Assembly: GCA_022821965.1 (NCBI GenBank)
Contig: JAJECN010000012.1
Coordinates: 1 to 32,320 of the forward strand
Length of the DNA: 32,320 bases
Source: Candidatus Poribacteria bacterium
GTDB lineage: Bacteria > Poribacteria > WGA-4E > WGA-3G
Reading direction: 5' to 3'
How positions within the stretch are numbered: the first letter of the stretch is position 1; each line of letters starts with the position of its first letter. The translations under genes were made by a program, and so were the position numbers. Under the pieces are notes generated by a model that worked only from the letters and a program-made list of their open reading frames with translations, did no database searches and was not told where the DNA came from. Shown here one piece after another: positions 14,459 to 23,119 of the stretch.

Positions 14459-15889
14459 CTATACATCAACACGGAGGAATGAAAGAAACGCACCGGCGAA
14501 CAACACTACAAAAAATAGTAATAGTAACAGAATGTCCGTCGCTGCAGCGGTGTAGGCACCACTAAAACTAATGCGATCTTCAAATTTCGGGATTGACTCA
14601 AAACTCACAGGCTTTTGTGAAGTGCCTTCCTTGGGCCCAAGCGCATGTGGACTCTCTGGGTCGGCACGATCAGTTTCGATGAGGAACGTACTAAATTCAC
14701 CAGCATATCTGCGTACATGCGCTAAGAATTGTACGTGCCGTGAAAAACCTGTTCCGGCAAGGGATTCGATGGCGTATCGGACACTTGACGCTGGCGATAT
14801 ACGGGTTATTGATCTGGCAAGTTGAATCTGCGCAATCTGAGTGTTCAAGTGTTCCTCATTCAATTCTTCATTGCGTTTTGCGTCTTCTGTAAGGTATTTT
14901 GACCATAATAACGTTCCTTCTGTTGCTGGGATGTCCCGTGAGGCTGTTTTGGACCAACGGTTTTCGTATTGCTCGTCAAGGTTTTGGCGCAGATTCTCTC
15001 GACGTGCATTCAGTTCGTCGCCGGTCATTGTTGGTTGTAAGCCGCTGGTAAGCGCACCCAGTGTGGAAGGCAGTAAGGCTATCCAAACAACCCAAATGAG
15101 TAAGAGAATCGTGAGACTCGTTGACGAGTGGCTCATATAGGAAGAGATCAGCAGCCCCAGCGCGAGAAAGATTGACACATAAACAAAAGCGATAAGGACA
15201 ATGACTCCCAATCGTCCCCATTCACTTGGTCCCAACGGAGTGCTTCCTGAACTATAAAGTAGAAAAAGGTTAATCAACGCCGCAATCAGGAAAGGGATAC
15301 TGATCGTTATCAATGCTGCAAGAAATTTGCTTACCAATACGGTGCCGCGTGAGATGCTGTTGGAAAATGTCAGTCGTAATGTTCCGCGTTCTTGCTCCGA
15401 GGAGATCGTGTCGAAAGTAAATAGGATGGCAATTAAACTCAACACTATGGAGATTATATCCGCCCAATCAACGTTCCTGTAGTCTGGCATAATATCCCAT
15501 AGGTTCGGGTTGGATTGCGGATATTTCATCCGCCATAACCCTTTGGCTGAGAAACCGTTGAAACCTATGCTCCAACCGGCTCTACCCCCTTCGGCGGATT
15601 CGGGTATAAAGCCTTCACCACTGCTCGCGCAAAAGGAGAGTGAAAAAGGTTTCTTATAGAGATTACCCGGTCCTGTTATCAGTAGGTTATAGAGATTGTC
15701 TGTCTGTGAGCGCATCTTGTCTAAAGATGCTAAGACCTTTTTTTGATATGCCGTCGATTGTGTTTTGTACTCGTCCAGATACCCAACCGCGTTAATTAGC
15801 ATTAGTATGATGAGCAATACCGTTGTGAAGGCAAATCGCAGGCTATTCAAATGGTCGTAAAGCTCACGTTTTATAATATGCCAAATCAT
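14459..15889 (-). CDS. ABC-2 type transporter permease
   Basis: 476 residues from the ATG at 15889 (MIWHIIKRELYDHLNSLRF), which has AAGGA upstream. A longer frame starting with GTG at 16018 adds 43 residues of poor, repeat-like sequence and is not preferred. The first membrane segment (residues 19-36) is followed by a large extracytoplasmic loop. Five or more segments then follow, with the ABC-2 hallmark FDTISSEQERGTLRLTFSNSISRGTVLVSKF (cytoplasmic coupling region), a second loop, and a final segment (about 448-468). It is paralogous to the gene at 16056, so the two probably form a heterodimeric membrane channel. No ATPase gene is seen in the window. The substrate is unknown. Confidence 0.85.
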   Translation of the reverse strand: MIWHIIKRELYDHLNSLRFAFTTVLLIILMLINAVGYLDEYKTQSTAYQKKVLASLDKMRSQTDNLYNLLITGPGNLYKKPFSLSFCASSGEGFIPESAEGGRAGWSIGFNGFSAKGLWRMKYPQSNPNLWDIMPDYRNVDWADIISIVLSLIAILFTFDTISSEQERGTLRLTFSNSISRGTVLVSKFLAALITISIPFLIAALINLFLLYSSGSTPLGPSEWGRLGVIVLIAFVYVSIFLALGLLISSYMSHSSTSLTILLLIWVVWIALLPSTLGALTSGLQPTMTGDELNARRENLRQNLDEQYENRWSKTASRDIPATEGTLLWSKYLTEDAKRNEELNEEHLNTQIAQIQLARSITRISPASSVRYAIESLAGTGFSRHVQFLAHVRRYAGEFSTFLIETDRADPESPHALGPKEGTSQKPVSFESIPKFEDRISFSGAYTAAATDILLLLLFFVVLFAGAFLSFLRVDV

Positions 15890-16029
15890 TCTTTTAATTT
15901 TCCTTGCGGTTCGGTCAGGTGTGTCTTGGTAGGGACGTTCCTTTTCGTAACCCGCCCCGTCCGTTGGTTGGGGCTGCATGTTTTGGCTAAGTTTTCCAAC
16001 ACATCTTTTAGTTTTCACTACGAGGCAAG

Positions 16030-16054
16030 TCGATAACTGATGACTGAAAACTAT
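16030..16054. repeat. Heptamer-repeat fragment, copy E6
   Basis: CGATAACTGATGACTGAAAACTATT, a right-arm-only fragment in the gap between the two permease genes. Confidence 0.65.
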
Positions 16055-16055
16055 T

Positions 16056-17582
16056 CTACACTTCTTGCCGGACGAAGATTAAAACCGTCATCATGAATAG
16101 TACGACATTAATGAGTAACAGGCAGGCAATATCCCCGGTAGCGTGTTTTACGTCGGTCGATACATCTGCCCTGTGATAGGAAAACTGCGGTAAATCACTC
16201 CAATCAACTTCTCCTTGGTCACTGGCGAACCATTGCCGCGAAGAGAAAGCCGCCTTATCGTGGAAATAATTGATAACCGTTTGTCGGTACTGCTGGACTG
16301 ATATGATAAAATCCTCAATGCTATGAAAACCGGTGCCTGCCCACGCTTCGGTTGCAAGATCGTACATTGACACTGGTGAGAGTCGCATCAGGTTTTTTGC
16401 GAAATTTGCTTTGTGAACGTAGACCTGGTCCAAAGCCTGCTGACGAACCAATCCAGTTTTGTCTGCTGTGTCAATACGTAGCGGTTCTAAGAATTGAAAG
16501 AAAGCTTTCACATGAATCAGCTGCGGTTCTGATGCCTCGTTTATGCTTGTCCAATTGCGGAATTCTGCCTTAAAATACCTGAGTGTTGCTGAGTTAGAGT
16601 TATAACCCGTGCCCGAACTACCTGAACCTTTCACATTGAAGTTCGCATTCTCCCCCTCAACTTCATCGTTCTTCAAGAAATTTGTCCGCTCTCTTTCAAA
16701 TCCCTCCCATATCTGCTCAATTTCACCATAGGAGGCTTCCAATTGAGAAGGTGTCTGCCAAAGCCGATTGACCCCGAATACGATGAGGCTTGGATAGATG
16801 AGGACCAGGGTGCTCCATATCACCATTGACAGCATCAAAGCGGTCGCAGTTCGGCGAGTGAGTGCGGAAATTAACAATCCTATCAGGTAGAAAACGGACA
16901 GATAGATAATCGAGGTTAGCAGGATACCACAAATCCGGAGCCAACCATCACCACCCAGGGCAATTGACCCTGACACAGAAAATAAGATCAGTGCGAGTAG
17001 TAAACTCATAACTAAAGGGAGAATCAGACATGCCATCGCACTGATGTATTTTGCCAACAGAATAACCGGACGGCTGACAGGGTTGGTCATTGTTAAGCGG
17101 AGCGTGCCTGCTTCCCGTTCCCCAGCGATGGCATCGTGAGCGAAAAGCAGTGCCAGGAGACTGAGAATTACCTGAAAGATTAAGACCAAATCAACACTGG
17201 AAAATAGGTTGAGGAACGGGTTATCTGCGCTGTGTGAATGGGTATCCCAAAGGGTTGGAACAAGCGTATGTCTGACGGTGATAGAGTTGCCAAGTCGTCG
17301 ATCCAAACCTGCATTGAAAATACTCAGTGGATTGGGGGGACGGTCCACAAATAGTGTTCCATCTAACTCACAATAGACCTTCGCGTTTGACACCTTCTCA
17401 CGGTGTTGTTGGGCCGCCGTATTGTAACTTATCAGGCGACGTTCATAATCGGCAATCAGCACGACGGTATTCGCAACAACCAGCAACAGCGTAACAACCA
17501 TTGCAACGAGAAACCGAAATGTCATAAGATTGGCGAGCAATTCTCGCCGAAGGAGTATCAGGAACATCGCCTTATCGCTCAC
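16056..17582 (-). CDS. ABC-2 type transporter permease (paralog)
   Basis: 508 residues from a GTG at 17582; ATG at 17567 (MFLILLRRELLANLMTF) is an equally likely start and neither has a strong ribosome binding site. The layout is that of the neighbouring permease: first membrane segment at 22-43, a large loop, then FAHDAIAGEREAGTLRLTMTNPVSRPVILLAKYISA, the ABC-2 coupling motif, four further segments, a long extracytoplasmic loop (about 290-470) and a last segment (480-502). It lies 33 bp downstream of adenylosuccinate lyase and is probably co-transcribed with it. Pairs of such permeases usually accompany an ATP-binding subunit, but none is within the window, so the ATPase must be encoded elsewhere. 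Substrate unknown. Confidence 0.85.
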   Translation of the reverse strand: MSDKAMFLILLRRELLANLMTFRFLVAMVVTLLLVVANTVVLIADYERRLISYNTAAQQHREKVSNAKVYCELDGTLFVDRPPNPLSIFNAGLDRRLGNSITVRHTLVPTLWDTHSHSADNPFLNLFSSVDLVLIFQVILSLLALLFAHDAIAGEREAGTLRLTMTNPVSRPVILLAKYISAMACLILPLVMSLLLALILFSVSGSIALGGDGWLRICGILLTSIIYLSVFYLIGLLISALTRRTATALMLSMVIWSTLVLIYPSLIVFGVNRLWQTPSQLEASYGEIEQIWEGFERERTNFLKNDEVEGENANFNVKGSGSSGTGYNSNSATLRYFKAEFRNWTSINEASEPQLIHVKAFFQFLEPLRIDTADKTGLVRQQALDQVYVHKANFAKNLMRLSPVSMYDLATEAWAGTGFHSIEDFIISVQQYRQTVINYFHDKAAFSSRQWFASDQGEVDWSDLPQFSYHRADVSTDVKHATGDIACLLLINVVLFMMTVLIFVRQEV

Positions 17583-17615
17583 ATTTTAGTTTTCAAAATT
17601 TCAGATCACGAGTCG

Positions 17616-19010
17616 TTATAATTTGGAAATCCGTTTCTCCCATTCATCGCAGGTCGCGTGGGTTCGCCGTACCGAAGCACCGATATAATTTGTTGGATCT
17701 CGTAGTGCCTCACGCTGTGGTTCCGTTAGTTTGTCGAGGAACGGACGGAACGTTTCATCTTCCCACAGCAGTGTTGTCAGGCTTTTTCCTGTTTGATGTA
17801 CTTGTCCGATTAACTTCCGTGTGTGATCGTACGCATCAGGAAACCCGTAATATGCCATCAACAGATAAATCGGTTCTGCAATCGTGTCCTCTGCGCTCAG
17901 CGCGAGGTTACGCCGCATGTTATCTGCCTTCACATCCATCTCCTCCAATGCGCGGCGAAGTCGATAAATCGAATAATCAAATGCTGTAAACAATTCCGTC
18001 AGGAAACGACTTGATGCTGAATTCGTCAGATCACGTTGATGCTCTAAAATGCTGTCCATGAAAACGGTCTGCATGCGCGGCACGAACGCCTTCCACAGGC
18101 TTTTGATGTTCTCATACGCCTCTGGGTTCACTTTGTGCGGCATCGTTGATGAACCGACCAGTTGTGGGTTATATTTCCTGCCGACCTCAGCGATTTCGGT
18201 GCGGTAGAGGTGCCGCATGTCGTCTGCGAAGTTTGCAAGCACTGTATATGCCGCCGTAATCTGATATGCCAGATCAGAGATAAACTCCGGTTCCACACAC
18301 TGTGTTGAGGTATGCGTATCGGACGGTTTCAAGCCGAGCAGTGCGAGGAAATCCGCCTCAATTTGTTCGGGGTGTTCGTGAATCAGTGTGAGTCCGTTGA
18401 ATGCGCCGACTGCCCCTGAGAATTGCCCGCGGAGGTTTTGCCCTGCTTTATGAATCTCTTCAATTCGGGTGCCGAGGCGGCTGATGTAGAGTGCCAGCGA
18501 ATAACCGAAGGTTGTCGGTTCTGCGTGTTGACCGTGTGTCCTACCGATTTGTACCGTGTCCGCATGCTCGCGCGCCAGGGCAATGAGTTGCTGCTCCAAG
18601 GCAACCAGATCGGGAATGATGACGTTTTCTGTGAGTGCTTTGAACCGCAAAGCGGTGGCGGTATCTAAGATATCCGCAGAGGTGGCGAACAGATGGACAT
18701 AAGGACGCGCTTCGGGGCTAATCTTCCGTCGAATCACATTGACGAGCGAACGGATGTTATGTCGAATGCGAGACTGTTCTTCGTAGACCTCTTCTGCTGT
18801 TACGAGGTCTACTGCCTGCTCCACCTCATCAGCGATAGCGGAATCGCAGACACCATAGTTTGCCAAGGTGCGTACCAGTGCCGCCTCCACCTTCGCCTGA
18901 TATGTAACATATCCTGCCTCAGAGACATAAGGCAGCAACCGTTTCATAAAATCCGGATCACTGCCGTAGTATCTAAAGTCCAGTGGACTGACGGCTTCGT
19001 AAAGTTCCAT
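17616..19010 (-). CDS. purB: Adenylosuccinate lyase
   Basis: 464 residues, close to the usual 430-480. It belongs to the fumarase/aspartase superfamily. The signature GSSTMPHKVNP (286-296) contains the mobile-loop serines. The GRTHGQHAEPTTFG block (156-169) contains the acid/base His159, and RHNIRSLVNVIRRKI (83-97) fits the first conserved block. In PurB it cleaves SAICAR and adenylosuccinate to release fumarate in purine synthesis. The signature Lys-Val-Asn-Pro differs slightly from the common KRNP but lies within the family range. GGAGA before ATG supports the start and a near-consensus promoter lies upstream. The first gene of the minus-strand cluster; its link to the permeases appears to be operon position only. 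Confidence 0.85.
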   Translation of the reverse strand: MELYEAVSPLDFRYYGSDPDFMKRLLPYVSEAGYVTYQAKVEAALVRTLANYGVCDSAIADEVEQAVDLVTAEEVYEEQSRIRHNIRSLVNVIRRKISPEARPYVHLFATSADILDTATALRFKALTENVIIPDLVALEQQLIALAREHADTVQIGRTHGQHAEPTTFGYSLALYISRLGTRIEEIHKAGQNLRGQFSGAVGAFNGLTLIHEHPEQIEADFLALLGLKPSDTHTSTQCVEPEFISDLAYQITAAYTVLANFADDMRHLYRTEIAEVGRKYNPQLVGSSTMPHKVNPEAYENIKSLWKAFVPRMQTVFMDSILEHQRDLTNSASSRFLTELFTAFDYSIYRLRRALEEMDVKADNMRRNLALSAEDTIAEPIYLLMAYYGFPDAYDHTRKLIGQVHQTGKSLTTLLWEDETFRPFLDKLTEPQREALRDPTNYIGASVRRTHATCDEWEKRISKL

Positions 19011-19071
19011 AAAATATCTTCTCCGTTAGAATGAAGAGAGCTCCACTCCTTCATCGTTGTTTTTGTTTTCA

Positions 19072-19100
19072 ATTATACATGTGATTTAGGGGGATGTAAA
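19072..19100 (-). promoter_or_regulatory. Sigma70-type promoter of purB
   Basis: On the minus strand TTTACA (19100-19095), a 17-bp spacer, and consensus TATAAT (19077-19072). The start near 19065 leaves a leader of about 55 nt. Confidence 0.75.
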
Positions 19101-19222
19101 GCGTTTTGTTTTCTTGTAGTGGCGGTAAGTAAACTCTTAAGTCGAACTCACGTTAAATTACATACTTGGTTGGATTCAAACGACAAACCTTCTTCCTAAC
19201 GAACTTTAAATAGGAGCTACAA

Positions 19223-20086
19223 ATGGAGCACAACAAAACCCTTGGTGCGTTTTTTTACCTCGTCTGTCTTATAAGTCTGTCGTTCTTTCTCAGTTGCGGA
19301 GATACAGAGGACACAGAGGAGACAATAGACTCTATTTTCGATCCTTTCCTTGACGAACCCGATGAACAATGGCTGCAGTTGGAAGACGAAGATTGGGAGA
19401 AATTGAAAGATGAGAATTGGGTGAGGTTGACGGACGAAGAAGTTAAGGAGCTCATGAACCTTGATATTCCACAAGACTGGGGCTTTGAGACGGAAGCTAG
19501 CGTATCCCAAAAGTATCACCACGCCACTCTCTTCCAAAAGTTTGGAGACATTCCACAGGTACGCTTCATCGTTGAGTTTGAGCGGATGGGGAAAAGTGGG
19601 GTTGTAACACTTGAGTTTGCTAAGCAAATCGCTGCTCATGCTGAAGCAACATATTTTCTCTATCCAAATGCGGTCACTCGCCGTTCGCTTGAAGAAACCA
19701 GAAACCTGCTAAGGCTTACAGAAGAACAGGAAGAACTTCGTTTATTGGATCAGTTGAGAATAGAGGATTCTGAGGCTTGGGTAAAAGGCATGCGTGCTGT
19801 GCTCATTGAAAGGCATGGAGACATCCCGGATGTGGACACCAGTATTGATTTTTTTCGGAAATTGGAATTGGGGTTACCAAGAACAAACAGGGACTGCAAC
19901 ACTTATATTAAGGTATACGAAACTCTCTACACTCGTTCTGAGAATTTTTTGCATTATGCATTCTATGCTATGCTTGAAGCTGTGAATCAGATAGGACGTT
20001 TGGGGACGCTCCGCAGGCTTGAAAAATATCGAGAGGCAAGAGAAAAGGGCATTTCGTTCTATGATATAGACTGGGATGATGAGTAG
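19223..20086 (+). CDS. Lipoprotein of unknown function with internal duplication
   Basis: 287 residues. A signal ending in FFLSC (Cys25) makes it a probable lipoprotein. An acidic segment (26-85) rich in Asp, Glu and Trp has three similar units (EQWLQLEDEDWEKLKDENWVRLTDEE). The rest contains two related units: QKFGDIPQVRFIVEFERMG and ERHGDIPDVDTSIDFFRKLE, each followed by a helical stretch, suggesting an internal duplication of about 90-110 residues. No family recognised. AGGAG seven bases before ATG supports the start. It is divergent from purB and convergent with the protease fusion. Charged, surface-exposed and helical; a partner-binding role is conceivable but unsupported. Confidence 0.75.
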   Translation: MEHNKTLGAFFYLVCLISLSFFLSCGDTEDTEETIDSIFDPFLDEPDEQWLQLEDEDWEKLKDENWVRLTDEEVKELMNLDIPQDWGFETEASVSQKYHHATLFQKFGDIPQVRFIVEFERMGKSGVVTLEFAKQIAAHAEATYFLYPNAVTRRSLEETRNLLRLTEEQEELRLLDQLRIEDSEAWVKGMRAVLIERHGDIPDVDTSIDFFRKLELGLPRTNRDCNTYIKVYETLYTRSENFLHYAFYAMLEAVNQIGRLGTLRRLEKYREAREKGISFYDIDWDDE

Positions 20087-20173
20087 CACGCGATTTTTGA
20101 GTTGAAACAATTTAGAATCCAAAAAGGCACCTACCAGTTACTTATAATCAGGACGAATCCGAGAAGCGCGCCT

Positions 20174-20193
20174 ACTTGTAGATGTCTACAAGT
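20174..20193. terminator. Palindrome between convergent genes
   Basis: ACTTGTAGA and TCTACAAGT separated by two bases form a perfect hairpin in the 130-bp gap between convergent genes. No T tract, so a bidirectional terminator role is only possible. Confidence 0.4.
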
Positions 20194-20216
20194 CGTTATG
20201 TTCATCACAACCCATT

Positions 20217-22628
20217 TCACTCGGAAGTGCCAGCTGACGGGGCCGCTTCGGTATCCTGCTGGGATGGAGCACTTTTTGCGCAACGAAATCCGAGCCAACT
20301 GTTTGTGTTTGTAGGTGTATCATCGCCGCGACTTGCCGCATGCGCAGGTCCAGGCGTATTCCAAGAACCGCCGCGTGACACGCGCACCGTTTGAACGCTC
20401 GTGAAGTTCTCTATCAATGCCTCAATGTCCGGAACACCAGCGATTGGATTTTTCTTCGGAGAGTTTTTATAATAAGTCTTATCAAACTGGTCCAAGCAGT
20501 GTTCCCATACATTTCCACCCATGTCATGTAAACCGTATCCATTTGGTAAATAACTGCCGACGGGCGAGGTCTGGCGTCCGTAATAATACCCGTAGTTTGC
20601 TTTACCTGGGTCCCGAGAATCTCCCCATACATAGCGTTTACCTGCTACGCCACCGCGTGCCGCTTTCTCCCATTCTGCTTCCGTCGGAAGCCTCTTGCCT
20701 TTCCACTTAGCATAAGCCATCGCTGCGGACCAACTCACATAGACGACGGGGTGATTGGCTTTTCCATCAGGATAGTCGTTCCCATCCCAGAGTTTGAGGT
20801 AGTTCCCGTTATGGTATTTACTGGGAATATTTTCTTTGCGCCATTCTGGATTGGCATCAACGAACGCCTTGAATTGGGCATTTGTTACCTCATAAGGATC
20901 AATATAGAACGCGTCAAGATAGACGGTATGTATAGGTGTCGCGTACATGCACTCTTTGCTACCCATCTGAAATTCGCCTGCAGGAATCCGAACCATTTCG
21001 GTCGCTGCTTTTTCCAATTCCTGTGCTGGGACAGTGCCGTGCCCTAAAGATTGCATCGCTCGCGTAAAGTCTATTTCTGCTGCTTCATGTTGTCCAAGTC
21101 TCTCTTTTGTTTTCCCACGATTCTCATAGGCTTCGGTGAAATCAGATTTGTGTGCTATGGCTGTATTAAAATCTGCTATTGCGTTGTTATACTCCCCAAG
21201 CACCTTCTTTGTAACACCGCGGGTGTGATAAGCGAAAGCGTTATCTGGTTTTAGTTGAAGTGCTTTATCACTGTCCGCGATCGCTGCGTAATAGTGTTTC
21301 TGCGCTTCGGCGGCTTTTCGTTGTTCCATTTTTAGTTGTCCGAGAAGATACTTCGTCCATCCACGCCCATTGTAATTTGAGCTATTGTTCGGGTCTAACG
21401 TAATGGCTTTAATGTAGTCTTTTATCGCCGCTTGATACTGTTTTTCGGCTTTGCTAAATTCTCCTCGCTTCATGTTCAATTGTCCAAAAAGGTGCTTCAC
21501 CCGTCCGCGCCCCTTGTAATTCGTGTTATCGTCTGAATCTAACTTAATGGCTTTGGTGTAATCCTCTATCGCTGCTTGATACTGTTTTCGGGCTTCTGTT
21601 GTGTTCCCTTGCTCGGTTTCATATTCACCGTGGATGGATCGCGCATGCCCGCGCCCGTAGTAGTTTTCATCATCTTCAGAATCTAATTTGATGGCTTTGG
21701 TGTGGCTTTTTATCGCTGCTTGATGCTGTCTCCGGGCTTTGGTGATGTTTCTCTCGTATTTGCCTATAGCTTCAGCGTAGTGGGACATCATGTACCCACG
21801 CGCCCTATAGGTATAAGCAAACTCCGGGTCCAACTCAACAGATTTATTGAGTTCAAATATTGCTGCTCTGTCGTCATTGTTTTGATGTTTATTTTCTCCT
21901 CGCGCGTAGTAGGTATAGGCACGTATACGTTTTTGCTTATACCATTTCACCAACGGTTCAATTTGAGAAGATTGAGAAAGCAGTGCTTTAAGCGCGTCTG
22001 AAGGGACAGTGTAACTGTAGGAATCATCGCTGCGGGAACTGATGCCGATGACTTCGCCTCTATCGTTTAGAATGGGACCGCCGCTGTTCCCTTTAGTAGT
22101 GTCTGCTGTTGTTTGTATCCATTTATCTTTATATCGACTGTTCCATACAACCCCCTCCGTAAGTTTGTATTCTCCACCGCCCGGATAGCCTATGGCGTAA
22201 ACAGTCTCACCTTTTGTAATGGTACCACTATTGCCGAGAGGGAGCGGCACACCTTCACCCGCGATTTTTAAGATGACGAGATCGTTTTCTATATCAAATG
22301 CGGTAACCCCTTCAACAGCCCAAATTGTCTCATTGTCGCTGAGTTTTACAAAGATAACACCGGGATACGCAACAACGTGCATGTTCGTCACAATCTTATC
22401 AGGCTCCACAAAAAAACCGCTCCCTCCCCCGATGAGCCATCCCCTGTTTGTAGGCAAGCTACCGCTTGTAATACGGACTACGGACGCTTTTCCTTTCTCG
22501 GCTGCGGTGTCTGCTGTCAGCGTCGGAAGTTTTTCCGAAAGGTGCTGCGGTGTCCGCGCGCCTAAAAGGCAAATCACTAAAGCGAAGAGACTGAGTAAAC
22601 ATTTTTTGTTATGTTTCATGGGTAACAT
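20217..22628 (-). CDS. Trypsin-like protease / TPR / FGE-sulfatase-domain fusion
   Basis: 803 residues from the ATG at 22628, which follows GAGG by eight bases; a TTG 22 codons earlier is not preferred. Signal peptide at about 1-25. Residues 45-225 form an HtrA-like trypsin fold with all three catalytic residues: H84 (NMHVV), D116 (ENDLVILKI) and S182 (TTKGNSGGPI). Residues 235-530 are TPRs; the central ones have a long period of about 62 residues, each with an 'AAIxDYxKAIxLD' helix and GRG. Residues 543-785 are a formylglycine-generating-enzyme/SUMF1-like domain (MVRIPAGEFQMGSKE, YEVTNAQFKAFV, RLPTEAEWEKAARGG, YGLHDMGGNVWEH, SRGGSW, GFRCA). The two active-site Cys after RGGS in true FGE are absent, so it is probably not a formylglycine enzyme. 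Likely periplasmic. Protease and binding modules on one chain suggest quality control or signalling. Confidence 0.88.
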   Translation of the reverse strand: MLPMKHNKKCLLSLFALVICLLGARTPQHLSEKLPTLTADTAAEKGKASVVRITSGSLPTNRGWLIGGGSGFFVEPDKIVTNMHVVAYPGVIFVKLSDNETIWAVEGVTAFDIENDLVILKIAGEGVPLPLGNSGTITKGETVYAIGYPGGGEYKLTEGVVWNSRYKDKWIQTTADTTKGNSGGPILNDRGEVIGISSRSDDSYSYTVPSDALKALLSQSSQIEPLVKWYKQKRIRAYTYYARGENKHQNNDDRAAIFELNKSVELDPEFAYTYRARGYMMSHYAEAIGKYERNITKARRQHQAAIKSHTKAIKLDSEDDENYYGRGHARSIHGEYETEQGNTTEARKQYQAAIEDYTKAIKLDSDDNTNYKGRGRVKHLFGQLNMKRGEFSKAEKQYQAAIKDYIKAITLDPNNSSNYNGRGWTKYLLGQLKMEQRKAAEAQKHYYAAIADSDKALQLKPDNAFAYHTRGVTKKVLGEYNNAIADFNTAIAHKSDFTEAYENRGKTKERLGQHEAAEIDFTRAMQSLGHGTVPAQELEKAATEMVRIPAGEFQMGSKECMYATPIHTVYLDAFYIDPYEVTNAQFKAFVDANPEWRKENIPSKYHNGNYLKLWDGNDYPDGKANHPVVYVSWSAAMAYAKWKGKRLPTEAEWEKAARGGVAGKRYVWGDSRDPGKANYGYYYGRQTSPVGSYLPNGYGLHDMGGNVWEHCLDQFDKTYYKNSPKKNPIAGVPDIEALIENFTSVQTVRVSRGGSWNTPGPAHAASRGDDTPTNTNSWLGFRCAKSAPSQQDTEAAPSAGTSE

Positions 22629-22853
22629 ATCTCCGACCTCATTAGGAAATTTCAGCAGCCGCTGAAAAATTGGGTTTGTTTGAATACTTTTCAATATGCG
22701 AAATTTCTAAGTTCGCATGTCCATTTAGATGTTGCTGGTTTCTGTATCTCACCGTAAGTTATACCTCTTTTGTTTCGGTGGGATTCAGAAATCTTCGGTA
22801 AAAAATCTCTTATATCGGTTAGGCACTAAATCTCGCGCTTTGTGAAGAAATAT
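22629..22853. other. Divergent intergenic region between the protease gene and the ileS leader
   Basis: No gene is seen. The region holds a short TGCGAA/TTCGCA hairpin (22697-22717) and the longer hairpin at 22740-22790. No clear promoter for the minus-strand protease gene was found. Confidence 0.4.
22740..22790. promoter_or_regulatory. Stable hairpin between divergent transcripts
   Basis: TTCTG-TA-TCTCACCG pairs with CGGTGGGA-TT-CAGAA with a 2x2 internal loop and a 21-nt loop. It lies about 110 nt upstream of the protease start (minus strand) and before the ileS promoter. It could lie in the protease mRNA leader. Function unknown. Confidence 0.35.
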
Positions 22854-22882
22854 TTGACATCCTCCATGGAATATGGTATCAT
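22854..22882 (+). promoter_or_regulatory. Sigma70-type promoter of the ileS leader
   Basis: TTGACA (22854-22859, consensus), a 17-bp spacer, and TATCAT (22877-22882). A start near 22889 gives a leader of about 430 nt ahead of ileS, terminated early at 23193 when the attenuator is closed. Confidence 0.85.
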
Positions 22883-22969
22883 AATTAATAAGTACACGTT
22901 CTAAAACAAGTTTTCACCAAGCCTGACAAAGCTTACGGAGCATTTACGAAGACATCATTCAAACGAGAC

Positions 22970-23119
22970 ATGGACAGAGAAGTGCTTACGACACCGACAT
23001 CGCAAGATAAGGAATTTGTGCGCTACAACACCCCAAATCAAGACAACCTTCAGGCTGTCACGGGTTCGCGCGCCATATCCATTATTATTATTGCTATTCG
23101 TCGTGCTGTGGTGGGCTAA
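22970..23119 (+). CDS. ileS leader peptide (Ile-rich)
   Basis: A 49-codon frame, ATG at 22970 to TAA at 23117-23119. Six of eight consecutive codons (36-43: ATA TCC ATT ATT ATT ATT GCT ATT) encode isoleucine. It is followed by two Arg and a short tail ending at the stop. It lies between a consensus-like promoter and a terminator, directly upstream of ileS, as expected for an attenuation leader peptide (compare the ilv leaders of enterobacteria and pheM before pheST). The Shine-Dalgarno of the ATG is weak. GTG at 23018, preceded by AAGGA, is an alternative start giving 33 residues; both contain the Ile run. The frame is open upstream to 22892 without a standard start codon. Function is control, not the peptide itself (inference). 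Confidence 0.7.
   Translation: MDREVLTTPTSQDKEFVRYNTPNQDNLQAVTGSRAISIIIIAIRRAVVG

Noticed and set aside
15890-16018. 43-residue N-terminal extension of the first ABC-2 permease
   Set aside because: It begins with GTG, is of low quality and lacks a ribosome binding site; the typical permease N-terminus starts at 15889.
20217-20950. Active formylglycine-generating enzyme
   Set aside because: The two Cys needed after the RGGS motif are missing, and no sulfatase gene is nearby.
22629-22694. TTG start for the protease fusion
   Set aside because: ATG at 22628 with GAGG upstream gives a shorter, normal signal peptide.
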